Origin: Trujillonella endophytica
GTDB lineage: Bacteria > Actinomycetota > Actinomycetes > Mycobacteriales > Geodermatophilaceae
Direction: 5' to 3'
Assembly (NCBI RefSeq): GCF_019799905.1
Contig: NZ_JABGCI010000010.1
Coordinates: 1-64,000 of the forward strand
Length of the DNA: 64,000 nucleotides
The notes beneath the pieces were generated by a model. It was not told the origin of the DNA and did no database searches. It saw only the letters and a program-made list of their open reading frames with translations. This document shows positions 47,253-55,785 of the stretch, one piece after another (position 1 is the first letter of the stretch; the number at the start of each line of letters is the position of its first letter). The position numbers and the translations under genes were made by a program.

Positions 47253-47487
47253 GCTGGCCCCCGTGTATTTGCAGTTTCACAGAGGTTAGGCGAGACCGAA
47301 TGCGTCCGGCGGGGGGAAGGAGCGACGACGTGGTGGATCCGCGGTGAGGGAAGCACGGCGCGAGGACATGGAGCCGGCGCCTCGCGGCTGCGGGTACGTC
47401 CCTGCCGCTGCGTGAACGGTCAACGCCGTCCGTCGGGTCGAGATCGATCGCAGGGTCCCGTGCGACCTCCTGCCCCGCGCCACCACC

Positions 47488-48408
47488 TCAGGCGGGGATG
47501 CCGTTCCGCGCCGGCGCTGTGCGGGGGTGGCTGCGCCGCCGGTGTCTCTTGACCCCGTACATGTCCAGGTCGGCTCGCGCCATCAGCTCGTCAGGGTCCT
47601 CGCCCGGGTGACCGACCGCTCTGCCGATGCTGATGTGGACGGCCATCACGCCGGCGCTCGTCCGCACCGGCTCCCGCATGTCCTGTTCCAGGCGCCGGGC
47701 CAGGACGCGGAGCGCCGCCGGATCCCGGTCGGGCGCCAGCAGGACGAACTCGTCCCCGCCGAGCCGTGCGACCACGTCGCCGGGCCCGGCGAGGTGGCGG
47801 AGTCGTGCGGCCAGTTCCACGAGGAGTTGGTCTCCGACGGCGTGGCCGTGTTCGTCGTTGACCTGCTTGAACCGGTCGACGTCGACGAAGAGCAGTCCGC
47901 AGCCCGCGCCGGTGACGGCGTCCAGATGCATGCGCAGTGCCTCGAAGACCACGCGCCGGTTGCCGACCCCGGTCAGCGGGTCGGTGGTCGCCTCCAGCAC
48001 GCTCAGCGCCTCACGCTCGCGTTGCTCGGTCACGTCGGAGCCGACGAAGGCAGTGGCGTACGGCCGGCCCGTCTCGTCGGCGAGCACGCTGTTGTGCAGA
48101 GCCACGCGCCGGCGGATGCCGGACGCGGCCAGCCAGTCGACCTCTGCGGGGATCAGGTGCTCGCCGGCCATCGCGGCGGCGACGGCGGCGCGGGCCAGGT
48201 CCGCCTCTTCCGGGATGACCAGGACGTCCCAGAGGAAGCAGTGGACCAGGTCGCCGGCGGTGCGGCCGGTGAACCGCTCGAGCGCGGGATTGGCCAGCAG
48301 GATGCGTCCGTCGCCGTCGACGACGCAGACCAGCGACGCAGTCGCCTCGACGAGGGCGTGCGACAGCCGGGCAGCGGAGGACCGGACGGCCTCGGTGTGC
48401 GTGGTCAT
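47488..48408 (-). CDS. PAS-GGDEF diguanylate cyclase
   Basis: The 306-residue soluble protein has a PAS domain (about 15-130, VVDGDGRILLANPALERFTG) and a GGDEF domain with intact active site RLGGDEFVLL. It should make cyclic di-GMP in response to the PAS ligand or redox state. The RxxD inhibitory site five residues ahead of GGDEF is absent (GPGD), so product inhibition through that site is unlikely. The upstream gap to 48905 has no partner gene. Confidence 0.92.
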   Translation of the reverse strand: MTTHTEAVRSSAARLSHALVEATASLVCVVDGDGRILLANPALERFTGRTAGDLVHCFLWDVLVIPEEADLARAAVAAAMAGEHLIPAEVDWLAASGIRRRVALHNSVLADETGRPYATAFVGSDVTEQREREALSVLEATTDPLTGVGNRRVVFEALRMHLDAVTGAGCGLLFVDVDRFKQVNDEHGHAVGDQLLVELAARLRHLAGPGDVVARLGGDEFVLLAPDRDPAALRVLARRLEQDMREPVRTSAGVMAVHISIGRAVGHPGEDPDELMARADLDMYGVKRHRRRSHPRTAPARNGIPA

Positions 48409-48905
48409 CGGTGCCTCCTCCGGTCAGATGCCTGCTCGGCAGGGCTCGGACGACGCCGTGCCGGTCGTTCCGGCGGCGTGCTCGTTCCTTTGATCGGTCG
48501 CGAGCGGTCCGCGGCCAACAGCGCAGTGGACGCCCTGCCCCCATCGGGGTACGTCCCGTTGCACCTCGTGTGCGGCGTTGCCTCTCGTGCCGTGATGCAG
48601 TGACGGGCTCTGTCCGCGCGTGGGATCAGCGGCGGAGTCGCGCGGATCGCAGTCGGCCCGTGCAGCGGGACGGCGGGCGATCCGGGAGGGACGCCCGCAG
48701 GAGTGGTGGCGTCGAGCGGGCCTCAGGGAGCGGCCTGGATCGAGGCGATCTGTCCTTCGCGGCCAACGGCAGCACGGCCCGGGATGGCGAGGGGAGGGCC
48801 TTAACCGTCACGTCGTGAGGGTGTCGCGCTCTGCACGTGGGCCGGTCGCTTCCGCTTCCTAGCGTCGTCGGCGTCCTCGGACCCGACACGAAGGAAACAC
48901 TCGCC
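48409..48905. other. Intergenic region, 497 bases
   Basis: This is the divergent gap between the GGDEF gene and the glycerophosphodiesterase gene. TAGCGT at 48860 could be a -10 for the latter. No gene, hairpin or repeat stands out. Confidence 0.5.
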
Positions 48906-49805
48906 ATGCAGCGATCCGCACGTATGGGCTTGACCGGGCTGTTCGTCACAGCCTCCCTGCTGGGAGGTGCATCCGGAGCTCTCGCCGACCAGCGTCCCCA
49001 GCACGCGAACCAGTCCGGTGACGTCGAGGTGATCGCCCACCGGGGCGCGTCGGCCTATTCCCCGGAGAACACCCTGCCGGCGGTCGATCTCGGGGCCGAC
49101 ATGCGGTCCGACTATGTCGAGATCGACGTGCAGATGACCAGCGACGGCGAACTGGTCGTCATGCACGACACCACTCTCGCTCGGACGACGGATGTCGAGG
49201 AGCGCTTCCCCGACCGGGCCCCCTGGAACGTCGGGGACTTCACGCTGGCGGAGATCCAGACCCTCGATGCCGGCTCCTGGTTCGGCGCGCAGTTCGCCGG
49301 CACCGGTGTGCCGACCCTGCAGGAGGTGCTCGACACGCTGCATGGCCGCGCCGGACTGCTCCTCGAGGTGAAGAGCCCCGCCCTGTACCCCGGCATCGCC
49401 GAGGCGATCGTGGCCGAGCTCGACGGTGAGGGCTGGCTACGGGCCAATCCGCGGGCCGGGCGGCTGGTGGTCCAGTCGTTCGACTGGGAGTTCATGCGGT
49501 ACTTCAACACCCTGGCCCCGCAGGTCCCCGCCGGTCTGCTCGGGGGGCCGCCCTCGGAGGCGCAGATGGCCGAGTTGTCCACCTGGGCCGACCAGATCAA
49601 TCCCAGCCACACCCGGGTGACGCCGGCGTTCGTGGAGATGGTGCACCGCTACGGCATGGAGACCTGGCCCTACACGGTCAACACCGCCGACCGCATGCGC
49701 CAGCTCATCGACCTCGGCGTCGACGGCATCATCACCAACCACCCGGACGTCCTCATCGACGTGATCGAGGAGGACCGGCGCGGGCGCCAGCCCCTGGCCG
49801 CCTGA
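48906..49805 (+). CDS. Secreted glycerophosphodiester phosphodiesterase family protein
   Basis: The 299-residue GDPD precursor has a signal peptide (LTGLFVTASLLGGASGALA). AHRGASAYSPENTLPA carries the catalytic His at residue 45, YVEIDVQMTSDGELVVMHD the metal ligands, LLEVKSP follows, and LGVDGIITNHPDVL ends the barrel. It is shorter than the GlpQ-type copy at 30181 and belongs to the UgpQ-like branch, although exported. AAGGAA precedes the ATG. A perfect hairpin follows the stop. Confidence 0.92.
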   Translation: MQRSARMGLTGLFVTASLLGGASGALADQRPQHANQSGDVEVIAHRGASAYSPENTLPAVDLGADMRSDYVEIDVQMTSDGELVVMHDTTLARTTDVEERFPDRAPWNVGDFTLAEIQTLDAGSWFGAQFAGTGVPTLQEVLDTLHGRAGLLLEVKSPALYPGIAEAIVAELDGEGWLRANPRAGRLVVQSFDWEFMRYFNTLAPQVPAGLLGGPPSEAQMAELSTWADQINPSHTRVTPAFVEMVHRYGMETWPYTVNTADRMRQLIDLGVDGIITNHPDVLIDVIEEDRRGRQPLAA

Positions 49806-49826
49806 CCCCCACGTCCACTGCACACC

Positions 49827-49858
49827 GAGGGGCCCCGCCGATCCTGGCGGGGCCCCTC
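49827..49858 (+). terminator. Hairpin terminator
   Basis: A perfect 13-bp inverted repeat (49827-49839 and 49846-49858) with a GATCCT loop starts about 20 bases after the glycerophosphodiesterase stop. Confidence 0.8.
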
Positions 49859-50177
49859 CGTGCGCCTCCGGGGGTGGCCCCTTCGTGCTCAGGGCCTGCC
49901 GACCTCTGTTCGCTCCGGATGTCCGCGACCCAGAGAGGCAGTCCTCAGGCACCTCGGAGGCGTGGTCGCGCAGTCGCGACGTCGCAACTCGTCGGCGCCA
50001 GCACTGCATCGATGCGCGAGGTCGGATCTACCTGCGGGAAGCCGGCCGTGTCCGGCCTCCCGAGTCGCGACGAGAACTGGGTGCGGGCCTGTACGCCGGT
50101 GGGACGCACGTCCGCCGTGCAAGGGCGTCCGCGGATGCCGACGCATCCGTGCCCAGCGTCGGTGACGAAGACAGATC

Positions 50178-50375
50178 ATGACCGTGATCACCGTGGACGG
50201 CGCCCCGGATGTCCTCCTCGTGGAGTTCGAGCTGGCCCGCCTGGACCTGGCGGCGGCCACTGCGGCCCAGCGCCGCAAGGACACGCCCACTGCGCGCAGC
50301 GAGGTCGCAGACTGCCGGGCGCGGATCGACAAGATCCTCGACGGATGGAATGCGGGCCTCCGGATCCCTCTGTGA
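50178..50375 (+). CDS. Small hypothetical protein
   Basis: The 65-residue acidic, mostly helical protein has a beta-like start (TVITVDGAPDVLLVEFEL). A helix-rich rest follows (ARLDLAAATAAQRRKDTP, RARIDKILDGWNAGL). I do not recognise it. No strong ribosome site is seen, but the amphipathic pattern and codon use look real. The 370 bases before it hold only the terminator. Confidence 0.5.
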   Translation: MTVITVDGAPDVLLVEFELARLDLAAATAAQRRKDTPTARSEVADCRARIDKILDGWNAGLRIPL

Positions 50376-51323
50376 CTCACGGAGATCGTCCTTCGAGGAA
50401 CCGACGGCCGCCTCGAGGGGTGAGGGACCTCCGCGGCGTCGTCCTCGTGGCGCTGGCCGAGCGTCACATCGGTATGCGGCTCGGTTCACGCCCCTCGTCG
50501 TCGCGAGCACGATGGTCGAGGTCGCGATGCACGACTACTCCGAGCGCCGCGAGGCCAAGGCCCGTCAGAACGATGCAGACCTGCGGGAGATGGGTGACCC
50601 AGTCAGCCATGGCGGCGGCTCCCCACGATGCGACGACGGACGCGACAAGCGTCCGTCCGCGCTGGGAGCGCCGGTAGGGATTCGGCTGTCCCCTCACTCA
50701 AGGGTATGACGTGCGTCACCCTGGAGCCCGCAGGGTCGGCCGTCCTGGCCCACGACTCGTGCGGGGCGAGTCGCGCGATGAGGGAGCGGTCGGCCGTCAT
50801 GTGGGCACCGCTGCGGTGCGGTCCTCCAGTGCTCCTGCCGCGAAGCAGCCCTTACGGAACGCGCGGGTGGAGGGATCCGACGACAACTCCAGTACTCCTG
50901 CAGTCGCTCCACGAGGACGGGTGATCGCGCTGATGGCGCCGGGTCGCGGGGACGCTCACCGAAGATGGGCGAAGCCCTGGATGCGGTTGCGGTCCCGGTC
51001 GAATGGCCGCCGGCGGTACGCATCGAGCTCCGCGTCCGGCACGGTGGCGAGCGGCAGGGGGTCACGGTCGTACACGCGACCGCCGTCGGGTTCACGGGCA
51101 GTACGACTCCGGTCCGCAGGCCCACGCGGACGGCTTGCCTGGGCTCGACACCGTCCCCGGCCAGCCCGATCGCCGACACCTCCTGTATCGGGGGAAAGCT
51201 CGACCGTCAGCTGGCTCGGGTGCGGTGAAAGCGCAGCTCGCACGGGGTCGCTCAGCTCAGGTGGAGCCGCTACAGTCCCGCAGGGCGACGGGTCGACGAC
51301 CCGGGCGGAGGACCGGGGGGACC
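50376..51323. other. Low-coding region upstream of the encapsulin operon
   Basis: About 950 bases lack a convincing large gene. Overlapping frames on both strands (for example 50965-51228 plus, 50956-51336 minus) have no family resemblance. One short membrane-protein candidate is listed separately (50464-50610). The stretch next to 51324 probably carries the operon promoter, but I cannot define a -35/-10 pair. Confidence 0.5.
50464..50610 (-). CDS. Possible 48-residue single-pass membrane protein
   Basis: This frame from ATG 50610 has GGGGAG 8 bases upstream. It encodes one hydrophobic helix (VCIVLTGLGLAALGVVV) followed by a charged tail. The codon bias is weaker than in neighbouring genes, so it is uncertain. 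Confidence 0.35.
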   Translation of the reverse strand: MADWVTHLPQVCIVLTGLGLAALGVVVHRDLDHRARDDEGREPSRIPM

Positions 51324-52976
51324 ATGCCCAAGCCAACGATGCTGGCCGTCGACGATGACCCGCAGGTCCTCGCCTCCATCAGCCGAGACCTGCGATCGCG
51401 CTACGCCGGCGAGTACCGGATCATGCGGGCCTCCTCTGGCCAGCAGGCCCTCGAGATCCTCGCCGAGCTCGCGCTGCGTGCCCGTCCGGTGGCGCTCGTG
51501 CTGTCCGACCAGAGGATGCCGGGCATGTCCGGTACGCAGATGCTGACGCGCGCTCGCGAGCATGCCCCTGACGCCAAGTTCCTGCTGCTCACGGCCTACG
51601 CCGACACCGACGCCGCGATCGCGGCGATCAACGAGGTCGGTCTCGACTACTACCTGCAGAAGCCCTGGGACCCGCCCGAAGACCGACTCTTCCCGGTCAT
51701 CGACGACCTGCTGGGTGACTGGCGGAGGGACCGCCCCGAGGACACCGGTGATCTGAAGGTCGTGGGCCACCGCTGGTCGCGGGCCAGCCACGAGCTCAAG
51801 ACCTTCCTGTCCCGCAACCACGTGCAGTATCAGTGGCTCGAGCTGGAGCGGGACGAGGAAGCGCAGCGGCTCGCCGATCTCGCCGGCGCCGGCCTCACCG
51901 ATCTACCGCTCGTGCTCGTGCCCGACGCGGAGCCCCTGCGCGCGCCGAGCACCCTCGCGCTGGCCGAAGCGCTGGGGTTGCGCACCCGCGCCGAGCAGCC
52001 GCTCTACGACGTGTGCATCGTCGGTGCCGGCCCTGCCGGGCTCGCTGCCGCGGTGTACGCCGCCTCCGAGGGGCTGCGCGTGGTCGTGGTGGAGAGGGAG
52101 GCACCCGGCGGACAGGCAGGCCAGAGCGCGTCCATCCAGAACTACCTGGGCTTCCCCAAGGGCTTGTCCGGCGCCGACCTCGCCCACCGAGCGACCGCGC
52201 AGGCGACCCGCTTCGGGGCGGAGATGCTGCTGGCCCGCGATGTGGTCGGCCTCGAGGCCCGTGGCCCGGTTCGGGCCGTGCGCTTCGCCGGTTCCGAGGA
52301 CATCGAGGCCCGCGCGGTGGTGATCGCCAGCGGCGTCTCGTATCGCCGGCTGCAGAGCCCCGGCCTGGAGGAGTGGACCGGGCGGGGCGTCTTCTACGGC
52401 TCCTCGGCCAGTGAGGCGAGCCAGTGCCAAGGCGACGACGTGTACATCGTGGGCGCCGCGAACTCGGCCGGTCAGGCCGCCTTGAACTTCGCCCGCTATG
52501 CCAAGCGCGTCGTCATGCTGGTGCGCGGCGCCCGGCTCGAGGACTCGATGTCGATGTACCTCGTCGACCAGATACAGGCGACCGACAACATCGAGGTTCG
52601 GCTCGGCGCCTCGGTCGTGGCCGCACGCGGCACCGACCACCTCCAGGCGATCACCATCGCGACCGGGGAGAACCCTCCTGAGGAGGCACAGACGAGCTGG
52701 CTGTTCGTCTACATCGGGGCTGCGCCGCGGACGGATTGGCTCGGCGACGCCGTCGTGCGTGATTCCCACGGGTTCATCGTCACCGGCACCGATCTGATCG
52801 CGTCGAATCGACCGGCGTGGCCGCTGGCCAGAGCGCCCTACGCGCTCGAGGCCAGCATGCCCGGCGTCTTCGCCGCCGGCGACGTCCGGCTCGACTCCAT
52901 GAAACGGGTGGCATCAGCCGTCGGTGAGGGCGCCATGACGGTCTATCTCGTCCACCGCTACCTGGCGTCGATGTGA
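51324..52976 (+). CDS. Receiver / glutaredoxin-like / thioredoxin-reductase-like FAD oxidoreductase
   Basis: The 550-residue protein has three parts. Residues 1-125 are a receiver domain (MLAVDDDPQ, phospho-acceptor Asp62 in LSDQRMPG, Lys113). Residues 143-225 look like a glutaredoxin fold without CxxC (GHRWSRASHELKTFLSRNHV). Residues 228-550 are a thioredoxin-reductase-like flavoprotein with FAD motif GAGPAG (234-239) and NADPH motif VGAANSAG. The position of the redox CxxC of true reductases reads SSASEASQCQ, so it is not an ordinary thioredoxin reductase. The ATG follows GGGGGG/GGAGG. The kinase gene overlaps its stop (GTGA), so phosphorylation by that kinase is expected. Confidence 0.9.
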   Translation: MPKPTMLAVDDDPQVLASISRDLRSRYAGEYRIMRASSGQQALEILAELALRARPVALVLSDQRMPGMSGTQMLTRAREHAPDAKFLLLTAYADTDAAIAAINEVGLDYYLQKPWDPPEDRLFPVIDDLLGDWRRDRPEDTGDLKVVGHRWSRASHELKTFLSRNHVQYQWLELERDEEAQRLADLAGAGLTDLPLVLVPDAEPLRAPSTLALAEALGLRTRAEQPLYDVCIVGAGPAGLAAAVYAASEGLRVVVVEREAPGGQAGQSASIQNYLGFPKGLSGADLAHRATAQATRFGAEMLLARDVVGLEARGPVRAVRFAGSEDIEARAVVIASGVSYRRLQSPGLEEWTGRGVFYGSSASEASQCQGDDVYIVGAANSAGQAALNFARYAKRVVMLVRGARLEDSMSMYLVDQIQATDNIEVRLGASVVAARGTDHLQAITIATGENPPEEAQTSWLFVYIGAAPRTDWLGDAVVRDSHGFIVTGTDLIASNRPAWPLARAPYALEASMPGVFAAGDVRLDSMKRVASAVGEGAMTVYLVHRYLASM

Positions 52977-54370
52977 TCACCGCAGCGGACCTCCGCAGCC
53001 TCGCCCTGTTCGAGAAGGTCACCGAGGACGAACTGCGGGACCTGGTCGCTCGAGGGGGAGAGGTGGTCTTCGCCGCCGGGGACGAGCTGTGGGCGCAAGG
53101 CGGCCCGGCCGAGTGCTGGTGGGTGCTGCTCCAGGGCCGGATCGACCTCATCCGGTTCGCGGGCCACGAGGAGACCCTGATCGGAGCGATGGCTCAGCCG
53201 GGACAGTGGGCCGGGGGCTTCACCGCGTGGGACGAGCATGCTGTCTACCTGGCGAACGGCCGCGCCGGCACCGACGGGCGCGCCCTGCGCGTCTCGTCCA
53301 CCGACCTGAAGGCCTGGACCAACGCGCTGGACCCCTTCGGCTCCCACCTGATCGAGGGGGTCTTCCGCACCGCACGGACCGTCGAGTCCGCAGCACGACA
53401 GCGCGACGCGCTCGTCGCGCTCGGCACACTCTCCGCGGGGCTCGCCCACGAACTGAACAACCCAGCGGCGGCCGCCGCACGAGCGGTCGACGCGCTGGAC
53501 GGTGCGAGCCAGCGACTGCTGGACACCGTCGGCGGGCTGGCCGCCACCGACGTCACCGCGAGCCAGTTCAGGGAGCTGGACGCTCTGCGGCGCGAACTCG
53601 CGGCCACGCCTCGCGCCCCGCTGGATCCGATGGCCCTCGCCGATCTCGAGGACCAGCTGACCGACTGGCTGGACGACCACGACGTCGCCGACAGCTGGCA
53701 GCTCGCAGGGCCGCTGGCGGCGGCCGGTATCGACGTCGCCTGGTGCGAGCGCCTCGCCCAGGTACTCGGGGGCTCTGCTGCCGCCGGTCTGGTCTGGGTG
53801 ACGAGCACGCTGAGCGTGAGCAACCTGCTCTCGGAGGTGAAGGAGTCCACGCGCCGGATCTCCGAGCTGGTGGGAGCGATCAAGAGCTACTCCCAGATGG
53901 ACCGAGCCTCGGTGCAGGAGATCGTGATCTCCGAGGGGCTGGAGAGCACCCTGGTCGTTCTCCGTCACCGCATGCCGGCCGGCGTCGCCGTCGTGCGGGA
54001 CTACGGACCGGACACGCCGCCCATCGAGGCGATCCCCGCCGAGCTCAACCAGGTCTGGACGAACCTGATCACCAATGCGCTCGACGCGATGGACGGCACC
54101 GGCACGCTGCGGCTGTCCACCCGGCCCGACGGTGACGGCGTCGTCGTGGAGGTCGCCAACACGGGGACGTGGACCGACCCGACTTCCAGGGAGCGGGCTT
54201 TCGAGCCGTTCTTCACCACCAAGGGGGTCGGGCAGGGCACCGGCCTCGGCCTCGACATCTCGCGGCGCATCGTCGTCGGCCGTCACCGCGGCGACATCGG
54301 CATCCATCTCCTGCCGGGCGAGACGGTCCTCCGGGTGTGGCTGCCCCGGCAGCACGCTGAAGCGAAGTAG
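52973..54370 (+). CDS. Cyclic-nucleotide-binding-domain histidine kinase
   Basis: The 465-residue soluble kinase has an N-terminal cNMP-binding-like domain (1-125: LALFEKVTEDELRDLV, WWVLLQGRIDLIRF). A HisKA-type region has His159 in LSAGLAHELNNPAAAA, and an HATPase_c domain ends the protein (N box NLITNALDAM, FFTTKGVGQGTGLGL). The canonical phosphate-binding cassette (FGExAL...RxA) is not evident, so the ligand may not be cAMP. Its GTG overlaps the stop of the receiver-oxidoreductase gene, marking a cognate pair. The encapsulin gene starts 11 bases after its stop. Confidence 0.9.
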   Translation: MITAADLRSLALFEKVTEDELRDLVARGGEVVFAAGDELWAQGGPAECWWVLLQGRIDLIRFAGHEETLIGAMAQPGQWAGGFTAWDEHAVYLANGRAGTDGRALRVSSTDLKAWTNALDPFGSHLIEGVFRTARTVESAARQRDALVALGTLSAGLAHELNNPAAAAARAVDALDGASQRLLDTVGGLAATDVTASQFRELDALRRELAATPRAPLDPMALADLEDQLTDWLDDHDVADSWQLAGPLAAAGIDVAWCERLAQVLGGSAAAGLVWVTSTLSVSNLLSEVKESTRRISELVGAIKSYSQMDRASVQEIVISEGLESTLVVLRHRMPAGVAVVRDYGPDTPPIEAIPAELNQVWTNLITNALDAMDGTGTLRLSTRPDGDGVVVEVANTGTWTDPTSRERAFEPFFTTKGVGQGTGLGLDISRRIVVGRHRGDIGIHLLPGETVLRVWLPRQHAEAK

Positions 54371-54381
54371 CAGGAGGCCGC

Positions 54382-55785
54382 GTGACCGAGCAAGCGCACC
54401 TGACGCAGCAGAGCCTCTCCACCGAGGCGGCGCGCCTGCTGGCCAACACCACGAAATCTGCTCCGCAGTACATCGGGAGCAGTCCCCGATGGCTCGTGCA
54501 GTTCCTGCCCTGGCGTGCACTCGAAGCCGGCACGTTCCGCATCAACAGGTTACGAGTCACCGCGCCGCCTGCACGCCTCGTGCCGGTCGTGGACCAGGGC
54601 GCGGAGTCCTCGGTCACCGGTTCAGCGCTGCGGTCGGTCCCCGCACTCCAGTATGTGGCCGAGGACTTCCTCGCGACGATGGCCGACGCGCTCAGCGTCG
54701 AGCAGCACTCCGCCGGCGAGCAGATCCACGATGGCACGGGTGAGCCGCGTCTCGTGATCGTCGTCTCCGGCAAGATCGAGGCACTCGACCGCGACCCCCA
54801 CGGCATCTCCGTGCGACGCGCGTTGCTCGGCCCCGGCTCGCACCTCGGCCAGGAGACGCTCGACGTCGAGCCGGCACCGACACCCGTCATCCGCGCAGTC
54901 ACGCCCGTGACGCTGCTGGTGATGACACGCTCGAGGTGGGAGTCGCTGACCGCGGATCGAGCTGATCTCAGGGTGGCCTGCGAGGTCGCCCGGCAGCCGC
55001 CGCCGGGAGTCAACGACTTCGGCGAGCGGGTGCCGGACCTGCAGTCCGGCCACGAGGGGGAGGTCGACGTCCCGCGCACGTTCGTCGACTACGATCACGC
55101 GCCGCGGGAGATCGGGCTGAATCTCGTGCAGACGGTGCTGCAGATGCACACCCGCGTCACCGACATCTACAACTCCCCGCACGACCAACTCGACCAGCAG
55201 ATGCGGCTCACTGTCGAGGGGATGCGCGAGCGCCAGGAGTGGGATCTCATCAACGACCCGCAGACCGGCCTGCTGGGCCAGGTCGCGGAGTCCATGCGCA
55301 TCCCGACCCGGCTCGGCGCTCCCACCCCGGACGACTTCGACGAGATGCTCAGCCTCGTCTGGAAGGAACCCGCCTTCTTCCTGGCCCATCCGCGGGCGAT
55401 CGCCGCGTTCGGCCGGGAGTGCACCCGCCGGGGCGTCCCGCCGCCCACGGTGCAGTTGCACGGCTCGCCGTTCCTCACCTGGCGCGGCGTCCCGATCGTG
55501 CCGACCGACAAGCTGGCCGTGGACGCCCGAGGCGCGTCCCATCGCACCCAGGTGCTGCTCCTACGAGTCGGGGAGGAGCGGCAGGGCGTCATCGGGCTGC
55601 ATCAGCCCGGGCTGCCCGGAGAGGACCCGCGCGTGCCGAGCATGTCGATCCACCCGATGGGGATCAACCAGCAGGCGGTCGGGTCCTACCTGTTGTCGCT
55701 GTACTCATCGGTGGCCGTGATGGCCGACGACGCCGTCGCCGTACTCACCGACGTCGAGGTGGCCCGGTACCACGACTATGACTGA
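54382..55785 (+). CDS. Family 2B encapsulin shell protein
   Basis: The 467-residue HK97-fold nanocompartment shell is of the SrpI/MMP-I type. Residues 1-58 are the N-arm (ARLLANTTKSAPQ, SPRWLVQFLPWRALEAGTFR). Residues about 60-230 are an insertion with a cNMP-binding-like beta-roll (90-190: VIVVSGKIEALDRD, GPGSHLGQETLD). From 231 on is the shell core (TFVDYDHAPREIGL, YNSPHDQLDQQMRLTVEGM, FFLAHPRAIAAFGRECTRRG, GEERQGVIGLHQPG). The insertion defines family 2B. Shells self-assemble and enclose a cargo enzyme. The next gene, a cysteine desulfurase that overlaps by 8 bases, is the evident cargo candidate. Codon use has many more A/T endings than flanking genes. Confidence 0.93.
   Translation: MTEQAHLTQQSLSTEAARLLANTTKSAPQYIGSSPRWLVQFLPWRALEAGTFRINRLRVTAPPARLVPVVDQGAESSVTGSALRSVPALQYVAEDFLATMADALSVEQHSAGEQIHDGTGEPRLVIVVSGKIEALDRDPHGISVRRALLGPGSHLGQETLDVEPAPTPVIRAVTPVTLLVMTRSRWESLTADRADLRVACEVARQPPPGVNDFGERVPDLQSGHEGEVDVPRTFVDYDHAPREIGLNLVQTVLQMHTRVTDIYNSPHDQLDQQMRLTVEGMRERQEWDLINDPQTGLLGQVAESMRIPTRLGAPTPDDFDEMLSLVWKEPAFFLAHPRAIAAFGRECTRRGVPPPTVQLHGSPFLTWRGVPIVPTDKLAVDARGASHRTQVLLLRVGEERQGVIGLHQPGLPGEDPRVPSMSIHPMGINQQAVGSYLLSLYSSVAVMADDAVAVLTDVEVARYHDYD

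Noticed and set aside
51003..51323. N-terminal extension of the receiver-oxidoreductase frame
   Set aside because: The receiver domain starts right after ATG 51324 with a good ribosome site. The extension is Arg/Gly-rich and unlike any domain.
50956..51336. 126-codon minus-strand frame in the gap before the encapsulin operon
   Set aside because: It has no ribosome site or family likeness, and it overlaps the start of the receiver gene.
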